A program made the translations under genes and the position numbers. Positions 24,823 through 33,693 of a stretch of 48,101 nt of DNA are shown here, piece by piece; the stretch's first letter is position 1; the number at the start of each line of letters is the position of its first letter. This stretch comes from Pseudomonadota bacterium (lineage in GTDB: Bacteria > Pseudomonadota > Alphaproteobacteria > Sphingomonadales > Sphingomonadaceae), in contig JAEWCW010000092.1 in assembly GCA_023390415.1 (NCBI GenBank), positions 1-48,101 of the forward strand. The letters run 5' to 3'. The notes beneath the pieces are model-generated. The model was not told the origin of the DNA, searched no databases, and worked only from the letters and a program-made list of their open reading frames with translations.

Positions 24823-27800
24823 ATGGCCGCGCCTTACGTCCCTTTGCGTATCTTCTCCTGCTACTCGATGCTCGACGGGGCGATCGAGCCGAAGGCGATC
24901 GCCAAGCATGCGAAGCGGCTGGATTTCCCGGCCGCGGCGCTGACCGACCGCAACGGCCTCTACGCGGCGATGGCCTTCACCGAGGCCTGCATGAAGGAGG
25001 GCGTCCAGCCGATCGTCGGCGCGATGCTCGCGGTTGCACGGCCTGGGAGTGCCGGGGGGAACCGGCTCGATTGGCTCGCCCTCTATGCGCAGAACGACAA
25101 GGGCTATGACAATCTCTGCGCTTTGGTCTCGGCCTCCCATCTCGGCCGGCCGGTGGAGGAGGACGCCCATGTCGCCTTCGCCGGGTTGGAGGGCCGCACC
25201 GACGGCCTGATCGCCCTGACCGCGGGCGGGGAGGGCGCGCTCGCCCGTTTGCTCGCCGACGAGCAGGTTGCTGCGGCGCGGGACTATGCCGACCGGCTCG
25301 AGCAACTCTTCCCGGGCCGCCTTTATATCGAGCTCTGCCGACGCGGCGACGATGTGGAGCAGCGCGCCGAGCAGGCGCTGATCGATCTCGCCTACGAGCG
25401 GGACCTTCCCCTGGTCGCGACCAATCCGGCGCGCTTCGCCGAGGCCGAGTTCCACCCCGCCCACGACGCCATGCTCTGCATCGCCCAGTCGAGCCAGATC
25501 GACCGCGACGACCGCGAGCGCTCCTCGCCCGAGGCCTGGATCAAGCCGCCGGCGGAGATGCGAATCCTGTTCGCCGACCTGCCCGAGGCGATCGAGAATA
25601 CAAGCGTCGTCGCCCGCCGCTGCGCCTTCGGTGCGCCGGTCCGCAAGCCGATCCTGCCCTCGATCGCGGGCGACCTCGACGCCGAGGCCGAGCAGCTCCG
25701 CCGCGACGCCCACGCGGGGTTGGAGGCGCGACTTGCCGAATATGGCGAGCTCTCCGAGGACGACCGCAAAGCCTATTTCGACCGACTCGACTTCGAGGTC
25801 GACGTGATCGTCCGGATGGGTTTTCCGGGCTATTTCCTGATCGTCGCCGATTTCATCAAATGGGCGAAGGAGAATGGAATCCCGGTCGGGCCGGGCCGCG
25901 GATCGGGCGCGGGCTCAGTGGTGGCCTGGGCGCTGACCATCACCGATCTCGACCCCATCAGGCTGGGTCTGCTGTTCGAGCGCTTCCTCAATCCCGAACG
26001 CGTCTCGATGCCGGACTTCGACATCGACTTCTGCGAAACACGGCGCGGCGAGGTGATCCGCTACGTTCAGGAGCGCTACGGCGCCGACCGAGTCGCCCAG
26101 ATCATCACCTTCGGTAAGCTGAAGGCGCGCGCGGTGCTCAAGGATACCGGCCGGGTGCTGCAGATGCCCTACGGCCAGGTCGACCGGCTGGCGAAGCTGA
26201 TCCCCAACCATCCGACCGATCCCTGGACCCTGGAGCGAGCGCTGAACGGCGTCTCGGAGCTCGCCGGGGAATATAAGAACGACGCCCAGGTCCGGCGGCT
26301 GTTCGACCTCGCGATGAAGCTCGAAGGCCTGCCGCGCCACAGCTCGACCCACGCGGCCGGAGTCGTGATCGGCGACCGTCCGCTCGACCAGCTCGTTCCG
26401 CTCTACCGCGATCCGCGCTCGGACATGCCGGTCACCCAGTTCGACATGAAATATGTCGAGGCTGCGGGCCTGGTGAAGTTCGACTTCCTCGGCCTCAAGA
26501 CCCTGTCCGTGCTGAGGAAGGGCGTCGAGATGCTTGCCAAGCGCGGGATCGAGGTGGATCTCGACCGGCTCGCCTGGGACGATCCCGCCGTCTTCGAATT
26601 GCTCAAACGCGGCGACACGGTCGGCGTGTTCCAGCTCGAATCGGAAGGCATGCGGCGAACGCTCGCGGCGGTGAAGCCGACCACGTTCGAGGACATCATC
26701 GCGCTCGTCTCGCTCTACCGGCCGGGCCCGATGGACAACATCCCGATGTTCGGCGCGCGCAAGAACGGTCGCGAGCCGATCGAATATCCGCATGCGATGC
26801 TCGAGGAGGTGCTGAAGGAGACCTACGGCATCTTCGTCTATCAGGAGCAGGTGATGCAGGCGGCGCAGGTGCTTGCCGGCTACAGCCTTGGCGAGGCCGA
26901 CCTCCTGCGCCGTGCGATGGGCAAGAAGATCAAGGCCGAGATGGACGCGCAGCGCGAGCGCTTCGTCAGCGGCTGCGCGCAGCACGACATCGCCAAGCCG
27001 AAGGCCAACGAACTGTTCGACTTGATCGACAAGTTCGCCGGCTACGGCTTCAACAAGAGCCACGCCGCCGCCTACGCGCTCGTCGCCTACCAGACGGCCT
27101 GGCTGAAGGCGCATCACCCGGTCGAATTCTTCGCCGCCTCGATGTGCTTCGACATGCACCAGACCGACAAGCTGTCGATCTTCGTCGACGACATGCGCCG
27201 GCTGGGGGTCCCGGCGCTCGGGCCGTCGATCAACGCCTCCGAAGCCGAATTCGCTGTCGAGCCGCAGGGTGAGGGCCATGCGGTGCGCTATGCGCTGGGC
27301 GCGCTGAAGGGCGTCGGCGAGAAGGCGATGGAGCAGCTGGTCGCCGAGCGCTCGGCGAACGGTGCCTTCGCCTCGCTCGACGATTTCGCCGACCGCGTCG
27401 ATCCGCGGCTTCTGAACCGGCGGCAGATCGAGAGCCTCGCCGGCGGCGGGGCCTTCGACTGCGTCGTCCCCGACCGCGCGACCGTCTTCGCCGCGGCCGA
27501 GACCATCCTCGCCCATGCCGCGAGCGCCGCCGATGCTCGGACGAGCGGGCAGGGCGGCCTGTTCGGCGAAGGCTCGGCGAGCGTCGCGCCGATGCGGATG
27601 CCGAACGTCGCCGCCTGGAGCCTCGCGGAGACGATGGCGCAGGAGAAAGAAAGCTTCGGCTTTTATTTCTCGGCCCACCCGGTCGATAGCTATCGCCACC
27701 TCGCCAGCGCCCATGGTGCGCGCAGCTTCGCCGATCTCGCCTCGCTTCCGGCGCCAGCCGACGGCGGCCGCTCGAACGCGGTCATGGCCGGCCTGGTCGA

Positions 27801-28293
27801 GGATGCGCGCTGGCGCACATCGGCGCGCGGGCGCCGCTACCTGATGGCGACGCTTTCCGATTCGTCCGGGCAGTTCGTCGCGACGGTGTTCGACGATCCG
27901 GTCGCCGCCTTGCTCGAGCAGGCCGTGAAGGACGGTGCCTGCGGGCTGATGAACGTCGAGCTCGACCGCCGGCCCGGCGAGGATGCGCCGCGGGTGACGG
28001 TGAAGAGCTTCCAGTCCTTCGAAGGCCTGTCGCGGCGGTCGCGGCTGCAGCTGGAGGTCGAGGTCGACAGCGCCGACACGCTGAAGCGCCTGTCGGAGGC
28101 GCTCGCGGGTGCCCGCGGCGGCAACGGCCTGCTCAAGCTCAAGGCCGCGATCCCGGACGGGCATGCCGACCTCGTCCTTGGGCGTGATTTCCAGCTCGAC
28201 GCGGAGCTTGCCGCAAGGATCGAGCGGGTCGAGGGCGTCACCGCGGTCCGGCTGTCGACTGCCGAGCCGGCCCGGCTTGCGCTGGCGTCCTAG
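24823..28293 (+). CDS. dnaE: DNA polymerase III alpha subunit (DnaE1)
   Basis: 1156 residues, the replicative polymerase. The N-terminal PHP domain (about 1-280; PLRIFSCYSMLDGAIEPK start) has lost the usual first HxH, as in other sphingomonads. The polymerase palm follows, with the catalytic aspartates in MPDFDIDF (D398, D400), then the thumb/fingers (GRGSGAGSVVAWAL, YGFNKSHAAAYA), tandem helix-hairpin-helix region, a sliding-clamp-binding peptide QGGLF (910-914), an OB-fold and the C-terminal tau-binding domain. Start chosen at ATG 24823, which gives the expected N-terminus; a GTG 57 bases upstream is open but has no better ribosome site. It follows the signal-peptidase homologue by 74 bases. 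Confidence 0.96.
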   Translation: MAAPYVPLRIFSCYSMLDGAIEPKAIAKHAKRLDFPAAALTDRNGLYAAMAFTEACMKEGVQPIVGAMLAVARPGSAGGNRLDWLALYAQNDKGYDNLCALVSASHLGRPVEEDAHVAFAGLEGRTDGLIALTAGGEGALARLLADEQVAAARDYADRLEQLFPGRLYIELCRRGDDVEQRAEQALIDLAYERDLPLVATNPARFAEAEFHPAHDAMLCIAQSSQIDRDDRERSSPEAWIKPPAEMRILFADLPEAIENTSVVARRCAFGAPVRKPILPSIAGDLDAEAEQLRRDAHAGLEARLAEYGELSEDDRKAYFDRLDFEVDVIVRMGFPGYFLIVADFIKWAKENGIPVGPGRGSGAGSVVAWALTITDLDPIRLGLLFERFLNPERVSMPDFDIDFCETRRGEVIRYVQERYGADRVAQIITFGKLKARAVLKDTGRVLQMPYGQVDRLAKLIPNHPTDPWTLERALNGVSELAGEYKNDAQVRRLFDLAMKLEGLPRHSSTHAAGVVIGDRPLDQLVPLYRDPRSDMPVTQFDMKYVEAAGLVKFDFLGLKTLSVLRKGVEMLAKRGIEVDLDRLAWDDPAVFELLKRGDTVGVFQLESEGMRRTLAAVKPTTFEDIIALVSLYRPGPMDNIPMFGARKNGREPIEYPHAMLEEVLKETYGIFVYQEQVMQAAQVLAGYSLGEADLLRRAMGKKIKAEMDAQRERFVSGCAQHDIAKPKANELFDLIDKFAGYGFNKSHAAAYALVAYQTAWLKAHHPVEFFAASMCFDMHQTDKLSIFVDDMRRLGVPALGPSINASEAEFAVEPQGEGHAVRYALGALKGVGEKAMEQLVAERSANGAFASLDDFADRVDPRLLNRRQIESLAGGGAFDCVVPDRATVFAAAETILAHAASAADARTSGQGGLFGEGSASVAPMRMPNVAAWSLAETMAQEKESFGFYFSAHPVDSYRHLASAHGARSFADLASLPAPADGGRSNAVMAGLVEDARWRTSARGRRYLMATLSDSSGQFVATVFDDPVAALLEQAVKDGACGLMNVELDRRPGEDAPRVTVKSFQSFEGLSRRSRLQLEVEVDSADTLKRLSEALAGARGGNGLLKLKAAIPDGHADLVLGRDFQLDAELAARIERVEGVTAVRLSTAEPARLALAS

Positions 28294-28334
28294 CCGAATC
28301 TAGACTGCCTCCGAAACGACCATTGGGAGGTGTC

Positions 28335-29924
28335 ATGCTCGGAGCGATGCAACATTGGCCGCTGAGGGTCAGCCGGCTGATCGATTATGCCGCGCACGAG
28401 AATGGCAGCCGCGAACTGGTCTCGCGCTGGGCCGACGGCACCACCACCCGCACCGATTATGCGGGGGTCGCACGCGACTCGCGCCGGCTTGCGCGGGCTC
28501 TGGAGCGGCTCGGGCTGAAGCGCGAGGACAGGGTGGCGACGCTGGCGATGAACCATAGCCGCCACATCGTCTCCTGGTACGGCACGATCGGCATGGGCGG
28601 GATCATCCACACGGTGAACCCGCGGCTCTTCGCCGACCAGCTCGTCTACATCTTCAACCACGCCGAGGACCGCGTCCTCTTCTACGACGCGGCCTTCGCG
28701 CCCCTGGTCGAGAAGCTGAAGCCGGAGCTGAAGACGGTCGAACATTATGTCGCCTTCGACGGGCCTTCGACCGAGTTCGAGACTCTGATCGGCGGGGAGA
28801 GCGACGATTATCGCTGGGTCGAGGGCGACGAGCGCGACCCCTGCATGCTCTGCTACACCAGCGGCACCACCGGCAATCCGAAGGGCGTGCTCTACGAGCA
28901 TCGCTCCACCGTCATCCACGCCATGGCCGAGGTCCAGCCCGACGTGTTCGGGGTCGGCCGCCGCGCGGTAGCGCTGCCGATCGTGCCGATGTTCCACGCC
29001 GCCGCCTGGGGCCTGCCCTTTGCCGCGCCGATCGCGGGCTGCAAATTGGTCTGCACCGCCGATTACACGCCGAGCGTGGTCTGCGACCTGATCCACGACG
29101 AGGGAGTCACCCATACCGCCGCGGTGCCGACCGTCTGGCTCGGCCTGATGCAATATGTCGACCAGACCGGCCGCGATCTCGGCCCCCTGCAGCAGGTGAC
29201 GATCGGCGGCTCGGCCGCGCCGCGCGCGATGGTCGAGTTCTTCGAGAAGCGCGGGGTCAAGGTCGCCCATGCCTGGGGGATGACCGAGATGTCGCCGATC
29301 GGCACGATCGGGGCGCGGCCCCACGATTGGGACGAATTGAGCTTCGAGCAGCAGATCGACATCATCTGCAAGCAGGGGCGGGTGCCGTTCGGGGTCGAGA
29401 TGCGCATCGTGGACGACGAGGGGAATGAGCAGCCGCGCGACGGCAAGAGCTCCGGCCGGCTCCAGGTGCGCGGGCCCTGGGTGGTCGAGCGCTATTTCAA
29501 GGAAGAGAAGAAGGCGACCGACGCGGACGGCTGGTTCGACACCGGCGACGTCGCCGTCATCCACCCGGACGGCGTGATGCAGATCACCGACCGTTCGAAG
29601 GACGTGATCAAGTCCGGCGGCGAATGGATCAGCTCGATCGAGCTGGAGAATGCCGCGGTCTCCTGCCCGGGGGTCGCCGAGGCGGCCGCCATCGGCGTCC
29701 ATCACCCCAAGTGGGACGAGCGGCCGCTTCTGCTCTGCGTGAAGAGGGACGGCGCGGAGGTGAGCGCCGAGACCGTCCAGGCGCACCTCTCGACGCAGGT
29801 CGCCAAGTGGTGGCTCCCCGACGAGATCCTCTTCGTCGAAAGCCTCCCCCACACCGCCACCGGCAAGCTCCTCAAGACCGCCATCCGGGAGGAGTATAAG
29901 GACCACAAGCTGCCCAGCGCCTAG
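28335..29924 (+). CDS. Fatty-acyl-CoA synthetase (AMP-forming)
   Basis: 529 residues of the ANL superfamily: AMP-binding motif YTSGTTGNPKGV (about 174-185), the A5 motif WGMTEMSP, the A7/A8 hinge WFDTGDVAVIHPDG and DRSKDVIKSGGEW, and the C-terminal catalytic Lys in PHTATGKLLKTAIRE. It activates a carboxylic acid to the acyl-adenylate and then the CoA thioester; the best family guess is a medium- or long-chain fatty acid (FadD3/AlkK-like), feeding beta-oxidation. ATG at 28335 with a strong GGGAGG four bases before. Stands alone after dnaE; ends at a hairpin shared with the convergent radical SAM gene. Chain-length preference cannot be read from sequence. Confidence 0.92.
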   Translation: MLGAMQHWPLRVSRLIDYAAHENGSRELVSRWADGTTTRTDYAGVARDSRRLARALERLGLKREDRVATLAMNHSRHIVSWYGTIGMGGIIHTVNPRLFADQLVYIFNHAEDRVLFYDAAFAPLVEKLKPELKTVEHYVAFDGPSTEFETLIGGESDDYRWVEGDERDPCMLCYTSGTTGNPKGVLYEHRSTVIHAMAEVQPDVFGVGRRAVALPIVPMFHAAAWGLPFAAPIAGCKLVCTADYTPSVVCDLIHDEGVTHTAAVPTVWLGLMQYVDQTGRDLGPLQQVTIGGSAAPRAMVEFFEKRGVKVAHAWGMTEMSPIGTIGARPHDWDELSFEQQIDIICKQGRVPFGVEMRIVDDEGNEQPRDGKSSGRLQVRGPWVVERYFKEEKKATDADGWFDTGDVAVIHPDGVMQITDRSKDVIKSGGEWISSIELENAAVSCPGVAEAAAIGVHHPKWDERPLLLCVKRDGAEVSAETVQAHLSTQVAKWWLPDEILFVESLPHTATGKLLKTAIREEYKDHKLPSA

Positions 29925-29927
29925 TCT

Positions 29928-29949
29928 CCCCTCCGGCAAGCGGGAGGGG
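29928..29949. terminator. Hairpin between convergent genes
   Basis: CCCCTCC (29928-29934), 8-base loop, GGAGGGG (29943-29949). It starts four bases after the acyl-CoA ligase stop and ends three bases before the end of the radical SAM gene. Lacks T tracts on both sides. One of three similar CTCCC/GGGAG hairpins in the window. Confidence 0.5.
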
Positions 29950-29951
29950 AA

Positions 29952-31028
29952 TTAGAGCAGCCGCAGCTGCGGCCCGCTCGGCGGCTCGAACAGGTCCGTG
30001 CGCAGCGGGCGCTTGTCCTGGTTCAGCCCGTGCTTCCGAACCGCGATCTCGAAGCGCGTCCTGAGCAGGTCCGACCACGGCCCCTGGCCGCGCATCCGGC
30101 TGAACCAGTTCGGGTCGTTGTCCTTGCCGCCGCGGATCGACTTGATGACGCTCATCACCTTGCGCGCGCGGTCGGGGAAATGCTCGTCGAGCCAGGCCCG
30201 GAACAAAGGCGCGACCTCGTGGGGCAGGCGGACGGGGATGTAGAAGCAGCCCGGCGCCCCGGCCTCGGCCGCAGCCTCTACGATATGCTCGAGCTCGTGA
30301 TCGGTGATCCCGGGCACGACCGGCGCGATCGCCACCGAGCAGGGAATGCCGGCCGCGTTCAGCGCCTTCACCGCTGCAAGCCGCTTGCGCGCAGCCGGCG
30401 CCCGCGGCTCCAGCGTGCGCGAGATCGCCGGCTCGAGCGAGGTCACCGAAAGCGCCACCCCGACCAGCCGCTGCTTCGCCATCGGCGCCAGGATATCGAG
30501 ATCGCGAAGCACACGGTCCGATTTGGTCGTGATCATCACCGGGTGCCTGGTCTCGGCCAGCACTTCGAGGATCGAGCGCATGATCCGCCATTTGGCCTCG
30601 ATCGGTTGGTACGGATCGGTGTTGGTGCCGATCGCGATCGGCCGGCATTGGTAGCCGGGCTTGCCGAGCTCGATTCGCAGCAATTGCGCCGCATTCGGCT
30701 TGGCGAACAATTTCGATTCGAAGTCGAGCCCCGGCGAGAGGTCGTGGAAGGCGTGGGTCGGCCGCGCGAAACAATAGATGCAGCCATGCTCGCAGCCCCT
30801 GTACGGGTTGATCGAGCGGTCGAAGCTGATGTCGGGCGAGCTGTTGCGGGCGATGATCGTCCGCGGCTCCTCAACCGTGACCGTCGTCCGGAGCGGCGGC
30901 GGCCCGCCGTCGATCGAACCGCGCTCGTCCAACCAGTCGCCGTCCGCCTCGCGGGTGGCGAGTCCGAAGCGCGTCGGCGTCCTGTTCTCAGGCGCGCCGC
31001 GCCCGTGCTGGACGTCGGGGCGGTTCAC
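29952..31028 (-). CDS. Radical SAM protein, PA0069/SplB-like family
   Basis: 358 residues. The iron-sulphur and SAM motif is CEHGCIYCFARP (CX3CX2C), followed by GTNTDPYQPIE and VMITTKSDRVLRDLDIL, the layout of the SplB-like 'PA0069 family'. Relatives include the spore photoproduct lyase, but in non-spore-formers these proteins have no proven substrate; a role in nucleic-acid repair is often assumed. GTG start at 31028 with a weak ribosome site; no ATG fits. Encoded 41 bases after the lytic transglycosylase and close to a glycosylase homologue on the same strand, which loosely fits a repair context. Confidence 0.88.
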   Translation of the reverse strand: MNRPDVQHGRGAPENRTPTRFGLATREADGDWLDERGSIDGGPPPLRTTVTVEEPRTIIARNSSPDISFDRSINPYRGCEHGCIYCFARPTHAFHDLSPGLDFESKLFAKPNAAQLLRIELGKPGYQCRPIAIGTNTDPYQPIEAKWRIMRSILEVLAETRHPVMITTKSDRVLRDLDILAPMAKQRLVGVALSVTSLEPAISRTLEPRAPAARKRLAAVKALNAAGIPCSVAIAPVVPGITDHELEHIVEAAAEAGAPGCFYIPVRLPHEVAPLFRAWLDEHFPDRARKVMSVIKSIRGGKDNDPNWFSRMRGQGPWSDLLRTRFEIAVRKHGLNQDKRPLRTDLFEPPSGPQLRLL

Positions 31029-31069
31029 CCAGTCTTGCTACACCCGGAACAGAATGAGAACAAGAGGCT

Positions 31070-32842
31070 CTAGCGCTGCCCCATCGCGGTTTGCCGCGGC
31101 TGGCGTTCGAGGCGCACCGCATTGGCGCCCGGCATGCCCGGGAATCGCGGCCAGAGACCCTGGACCAGGGCCGCGCGGCTGGTCGAGCTCTGGCCGAGGC
31201 GCTGTTCGTACACCCAGTAATTGCGAAGGATGATCGGAACGTAGCCACGAGTCTCCCAATAAGGGATCGACTCGATGAACAGCAGAGGGTCGCTCTGGTC
31301 GTATCGGACCGACCATTCGGCAATCGGCGCAGGGCCGGCATTGTAGGCGGCGATCACGCGCGGCAGCAGCCCGCCGGTGCCCGGCAGGTCGCGCAGATAT
31401 TCGAGATAGGATTGGCCGAACTCGATGTTGGTTGCCGGGTCGTTGAGCTGGATCCCGGCTGAGGGCTCCCCGCGCCAGCGGGCGAGATCGCCGGCGGTTC
31501 CCGGGCGGACCTGCATCAGTCCGCGCGCGCCGGCGGCGCTGACTGCGTCGGGGCGGAAGGCCGATTCCTGAAGCGCGTGGGCGAAGGCGAGGGCGCGGTC
31601 GACCCGCCAACCGCGGGTCGGGCTCCAGTCGGGGGTCGGATAGCGGGCGAGCGGATCGATGGTCACCCCGCGCGGCGCATTGTGTGCGAGCCACATCTGC
31701 GTGCCCGTCAGGTTCAATCGCGCGGCCAGTTGGATCAAGGCCTCATGCTCGTTGGGCTCGCCGATCCGGGCCTGGTGGCGGATGACCTCAGACGCGGCGT
31801 CGCGCTCGCCGATCTCGGCCAGTGCAAGCGCGGTCCGGACGTTGCGGAGGTCGGCGATCCGGCGCCAGTCGGCGCGATCGAGGCCGCCAGAATTGGGGAT
31901 GGTGCTGGAGCGAATTCCAAGCGCGCGCGCGGCGAGCATGCCGTAGAAGGTTTCGCCGAAGCGCGCGGCGGTGCGCAGGTGCGCCTGGACCCGCTCCGGG
32001 CGGCGGCAGGCCATTTCGGCGCGCGACGCCCAATAATGGCCGGCTGCGGCGAATTCCTGATCGGAGGTGCGCGTCGGGACGGAGGCGAAGGCTTCGGCCG
32101 CGGCGGCGCAATCGCCCATCCGCCAGCTTGCGAGGGCGAAGGTCCAGGCGGCGTGCGGCGCCCATTCGCCGCTTCCCCCGCGGGCGCGTTCGGCCAGGCG
32201 GCGGGCGGACTGGTCGTCGCCGATCAGATAATAGGACCAGGCGATCCGATGCTGGAAGTTGGTGAGCCCTTCCGGGGTCAGTTCCAGTTCGCGCGCAGCG
32301 AGCATCGCTTCCGCCTCGGACGGGCGGTCGGCGACGATCAGCGGCTGGATCAGCGGCTCGAGCGTGGCGGCGCTTGGGTCGCCGCGTACGCCTGGCGCCC
32401 GGGCCCGGCGCGGCTGGCTCGGTGCGCCGACGAGGCGCTGCTGCGGAGGAAGCGCCGGGAGCTCGGTCGCGCCGCGCGTCGTGGCGAGCCGGGCGAGCTG
32501 CTCGGCCTGGGGAAGCTCCCGGCCCATGGAGATGAGCTGGAGCAGGGGCGCGAGCTCCACGCGGGGCGAGCCCGGCGCGAGATAGAGGCGGGCGCGGGCA
32601 TAAGCGTGGAGGGGCCCCTCGCCGGTAGCGTCGAGCCGCGCTGCGGCGCCCGCCCAATCGCGCGCGGCGATCAGCGCGAAGACGCCGCGATAATATTCGC
32701 GCTGCTCGGCGGTGAGCAGCGGCGCAAGCGGCGCGCGCGCAGCGGCGGTGTCGTCCGCCTCGACTTCGGCGAGCGCGGCTTCGTCCAGCGCTGCCGCGGG
32801 CGTTGCGCCGGCGAGGAGGAGCAAGGCGAGCCAGCGGGTCAT
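31070..32842 (-). CDS. Soluble lytic murein transglycosylase (Slt family)
   Basis: 590 residues. A signal peptide (RWLALLLLAGATPAAA) is followed by a long superhelical alpha domain (about 40-420) and a C-terminal GEWL/SLT domain. The catalytic Glu is in FAHALQESAFRPDA, with GARGLMQVRPGTA, NPATNIEFGQSYL-type (here NDPATNIEFGQSYL) and VIAAYNAGP completing the fold. It cuts peptidoglycan to 1,6-anhydromuropeptides in the periplasm. ATG at 32842 overlaps the stop of the upstream glycosylase homologue (ATGA), so the pair is cotranscribed. Confidence 0.94.
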   Translation of the reverse strand: MTRWLALLLLAGATPAAALDEAALAEVEADDTAAARAPLAPLLTAEQREYYRGVFALIAARDWAGAAARLDATGEGPLHAYARARLYLAPGSPRVELAPLLQLISMGRELPQAEQLARLATTRGATELPALPPQQRLVGAPSQPRRARAPGVRGDPSAATLEPLIQPLIVADRPSEAEAMLAARELELTPEGLTNFQHRIAWSYYLIGDDQSARRLAERARGGSGEWAPHAAWTFALASWRMGDCAAAAEAFASVPTRTSDQEFAAAGHYWASRAEMACRRPERVQAHLRTAARFGETFYGMLAARALGIRSSTIPNSGGLDRADWRRIADLRNVRTALALAEIGERDAASEVIRHQARIGEPNEHEALIQLAARLNLTGTQMWLAHNAPRGVTIDPLARYPTPDWSPTRGWRVDRALAFAHALQESAFRPDAVSAAGARGLMQVRPGTAGDLARWRGEPSAGIQLNDPATNIEFGQSYLEYLRDLPGTGGLLPRVIAAYNAGPAPIAEWSVRYDQSDPLLFIESIPYWETRGYVPIILRNYWVYEQRLGQSSTSRAALVQGLWPRFPGMPGANAVRLERQPRQTAMGQR

Positions 32843-33564
32843 TTCAGCCGCTCCATCACCATCTGGAGGTCCGCCCAGGCGAGCGCCTTCTGGGCCGGGT
32901 GCGTGAGGAGGAAGCGGGGCGAGAAGGTGACGATCGCGGGCACCAGGCCGGCATGGGTCTCGATCTCATGCCAGCGCCCGCGGGCCCGCGCCGCGGGAAG
33001 GCCGGTCAGCGCCCGCCCGGCATCGTCGCCGAACAGGATCAGCGCCTTGGGCGCGGCAAGGCCGATATGGTGGCGCGCCAGCAGGGCGCATTGCTTTTCG
33101 GCAGCGCCCGCGAGACGGCCGTCGGGCGAGCGGAAACAGGAGATGGCGGCGAGGTAGATGCTCTCGCGGCTCCGCCCCATCGCCGCCAGCATGCGGTCGA
33201 ACAACGTCCCCTCATCGCCGGAGAGGAGCGTGCCGGAAGCACAATCCGCGGCGCTGGGCATGCCCGTCATCACCATCAGCCCCGAGGCCGGATCGCCCGA
33301 GGGGCAGACGTTCGGCGCCGAGGGCGAGGCGAAGGGCAGAGCGTCGCCGTCGCGGAGATAGGCCTGGAAGAGATCGAGCTGGCCCGGCAGCGCCTCCGCC
33401 GCCGGGGCAGCCGGCTCGGCGGGCATCGCCTTCGTTTCCACCGGAAGCGGCGCCGGCGCGGGCTTCAGCCAGTCGCGCGGCTCCTCGGCGGCGACCATGT
33501 CGACCCCGGCATCGATCCACCACTGCAAGGCGCTCGCCGCCTCCGCAGGGGAATAGTCTTCCAT
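32839..33564 (-). CDS. Uracil-DNA glycosylase family-4/5-like protein with degenerate active site
   Basis: 241 residues. The C-terminal 150 residues have the UDG fold (GTLLSGDEGTLFDRMLAAMG, SIYLAAISCFRSPDG, PKALILFGDDAGRALTG, RFLLTHPAQKALAWADL). Active family-4 enzymes have GEAPGxxE at the catalytic loop; here it reads TGMPSAADC (100-108), and the later HPS/HPA motif is only partly kept (THPAQ). Of the four iron-sulphur cysteines, C143 and C159 match the second pair while the first CxxC is missing; C87 and C108 are present but differently placed. Residues 62-66 read QLDLF, the bacterial sliding-clamp-binding consensus, in a flexible Pro/Ala-rich region. ATG at 33564; the frame upstream lacks a canonical start. 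The stop overlaps the transglycosylase start. It may be an inactive or retuned glycosylase. Confidence 0.8.
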   Translation of the reverse strand: MEDYSPAEAASALQWWIDAGVDMVAAEEPRDWLKPAPAPLPVETKAMPAEPAAPAAEALPGQLDLFQAYLRDGDALPFASPSAPNVCPSGDPASGLMVMTGMPSAADCASGTLLSGDEGTLFDRMLAAMGRSRESIYLAAISCFRSPDGRLAGAAEKQCALLARHHIGLAAPKALILFGDDAGRALTGLPAARARGRWHEIETHAGLVPAIVTFSPRFLLTHPAQKALAWADLQMVMERLK

Positions 33565-33693
33565 CACCCGCTCCACCGGGCCACTGAGTCCGTCCGCGCC
33601 GGGCTGGTCAACCGCGTAGGAGCCGCTTATCTGCAAAGCGTTGGCCGTTTGCGACGACAGGAGTCCTCACGGCGCCCCGATACGGAGACGCGA

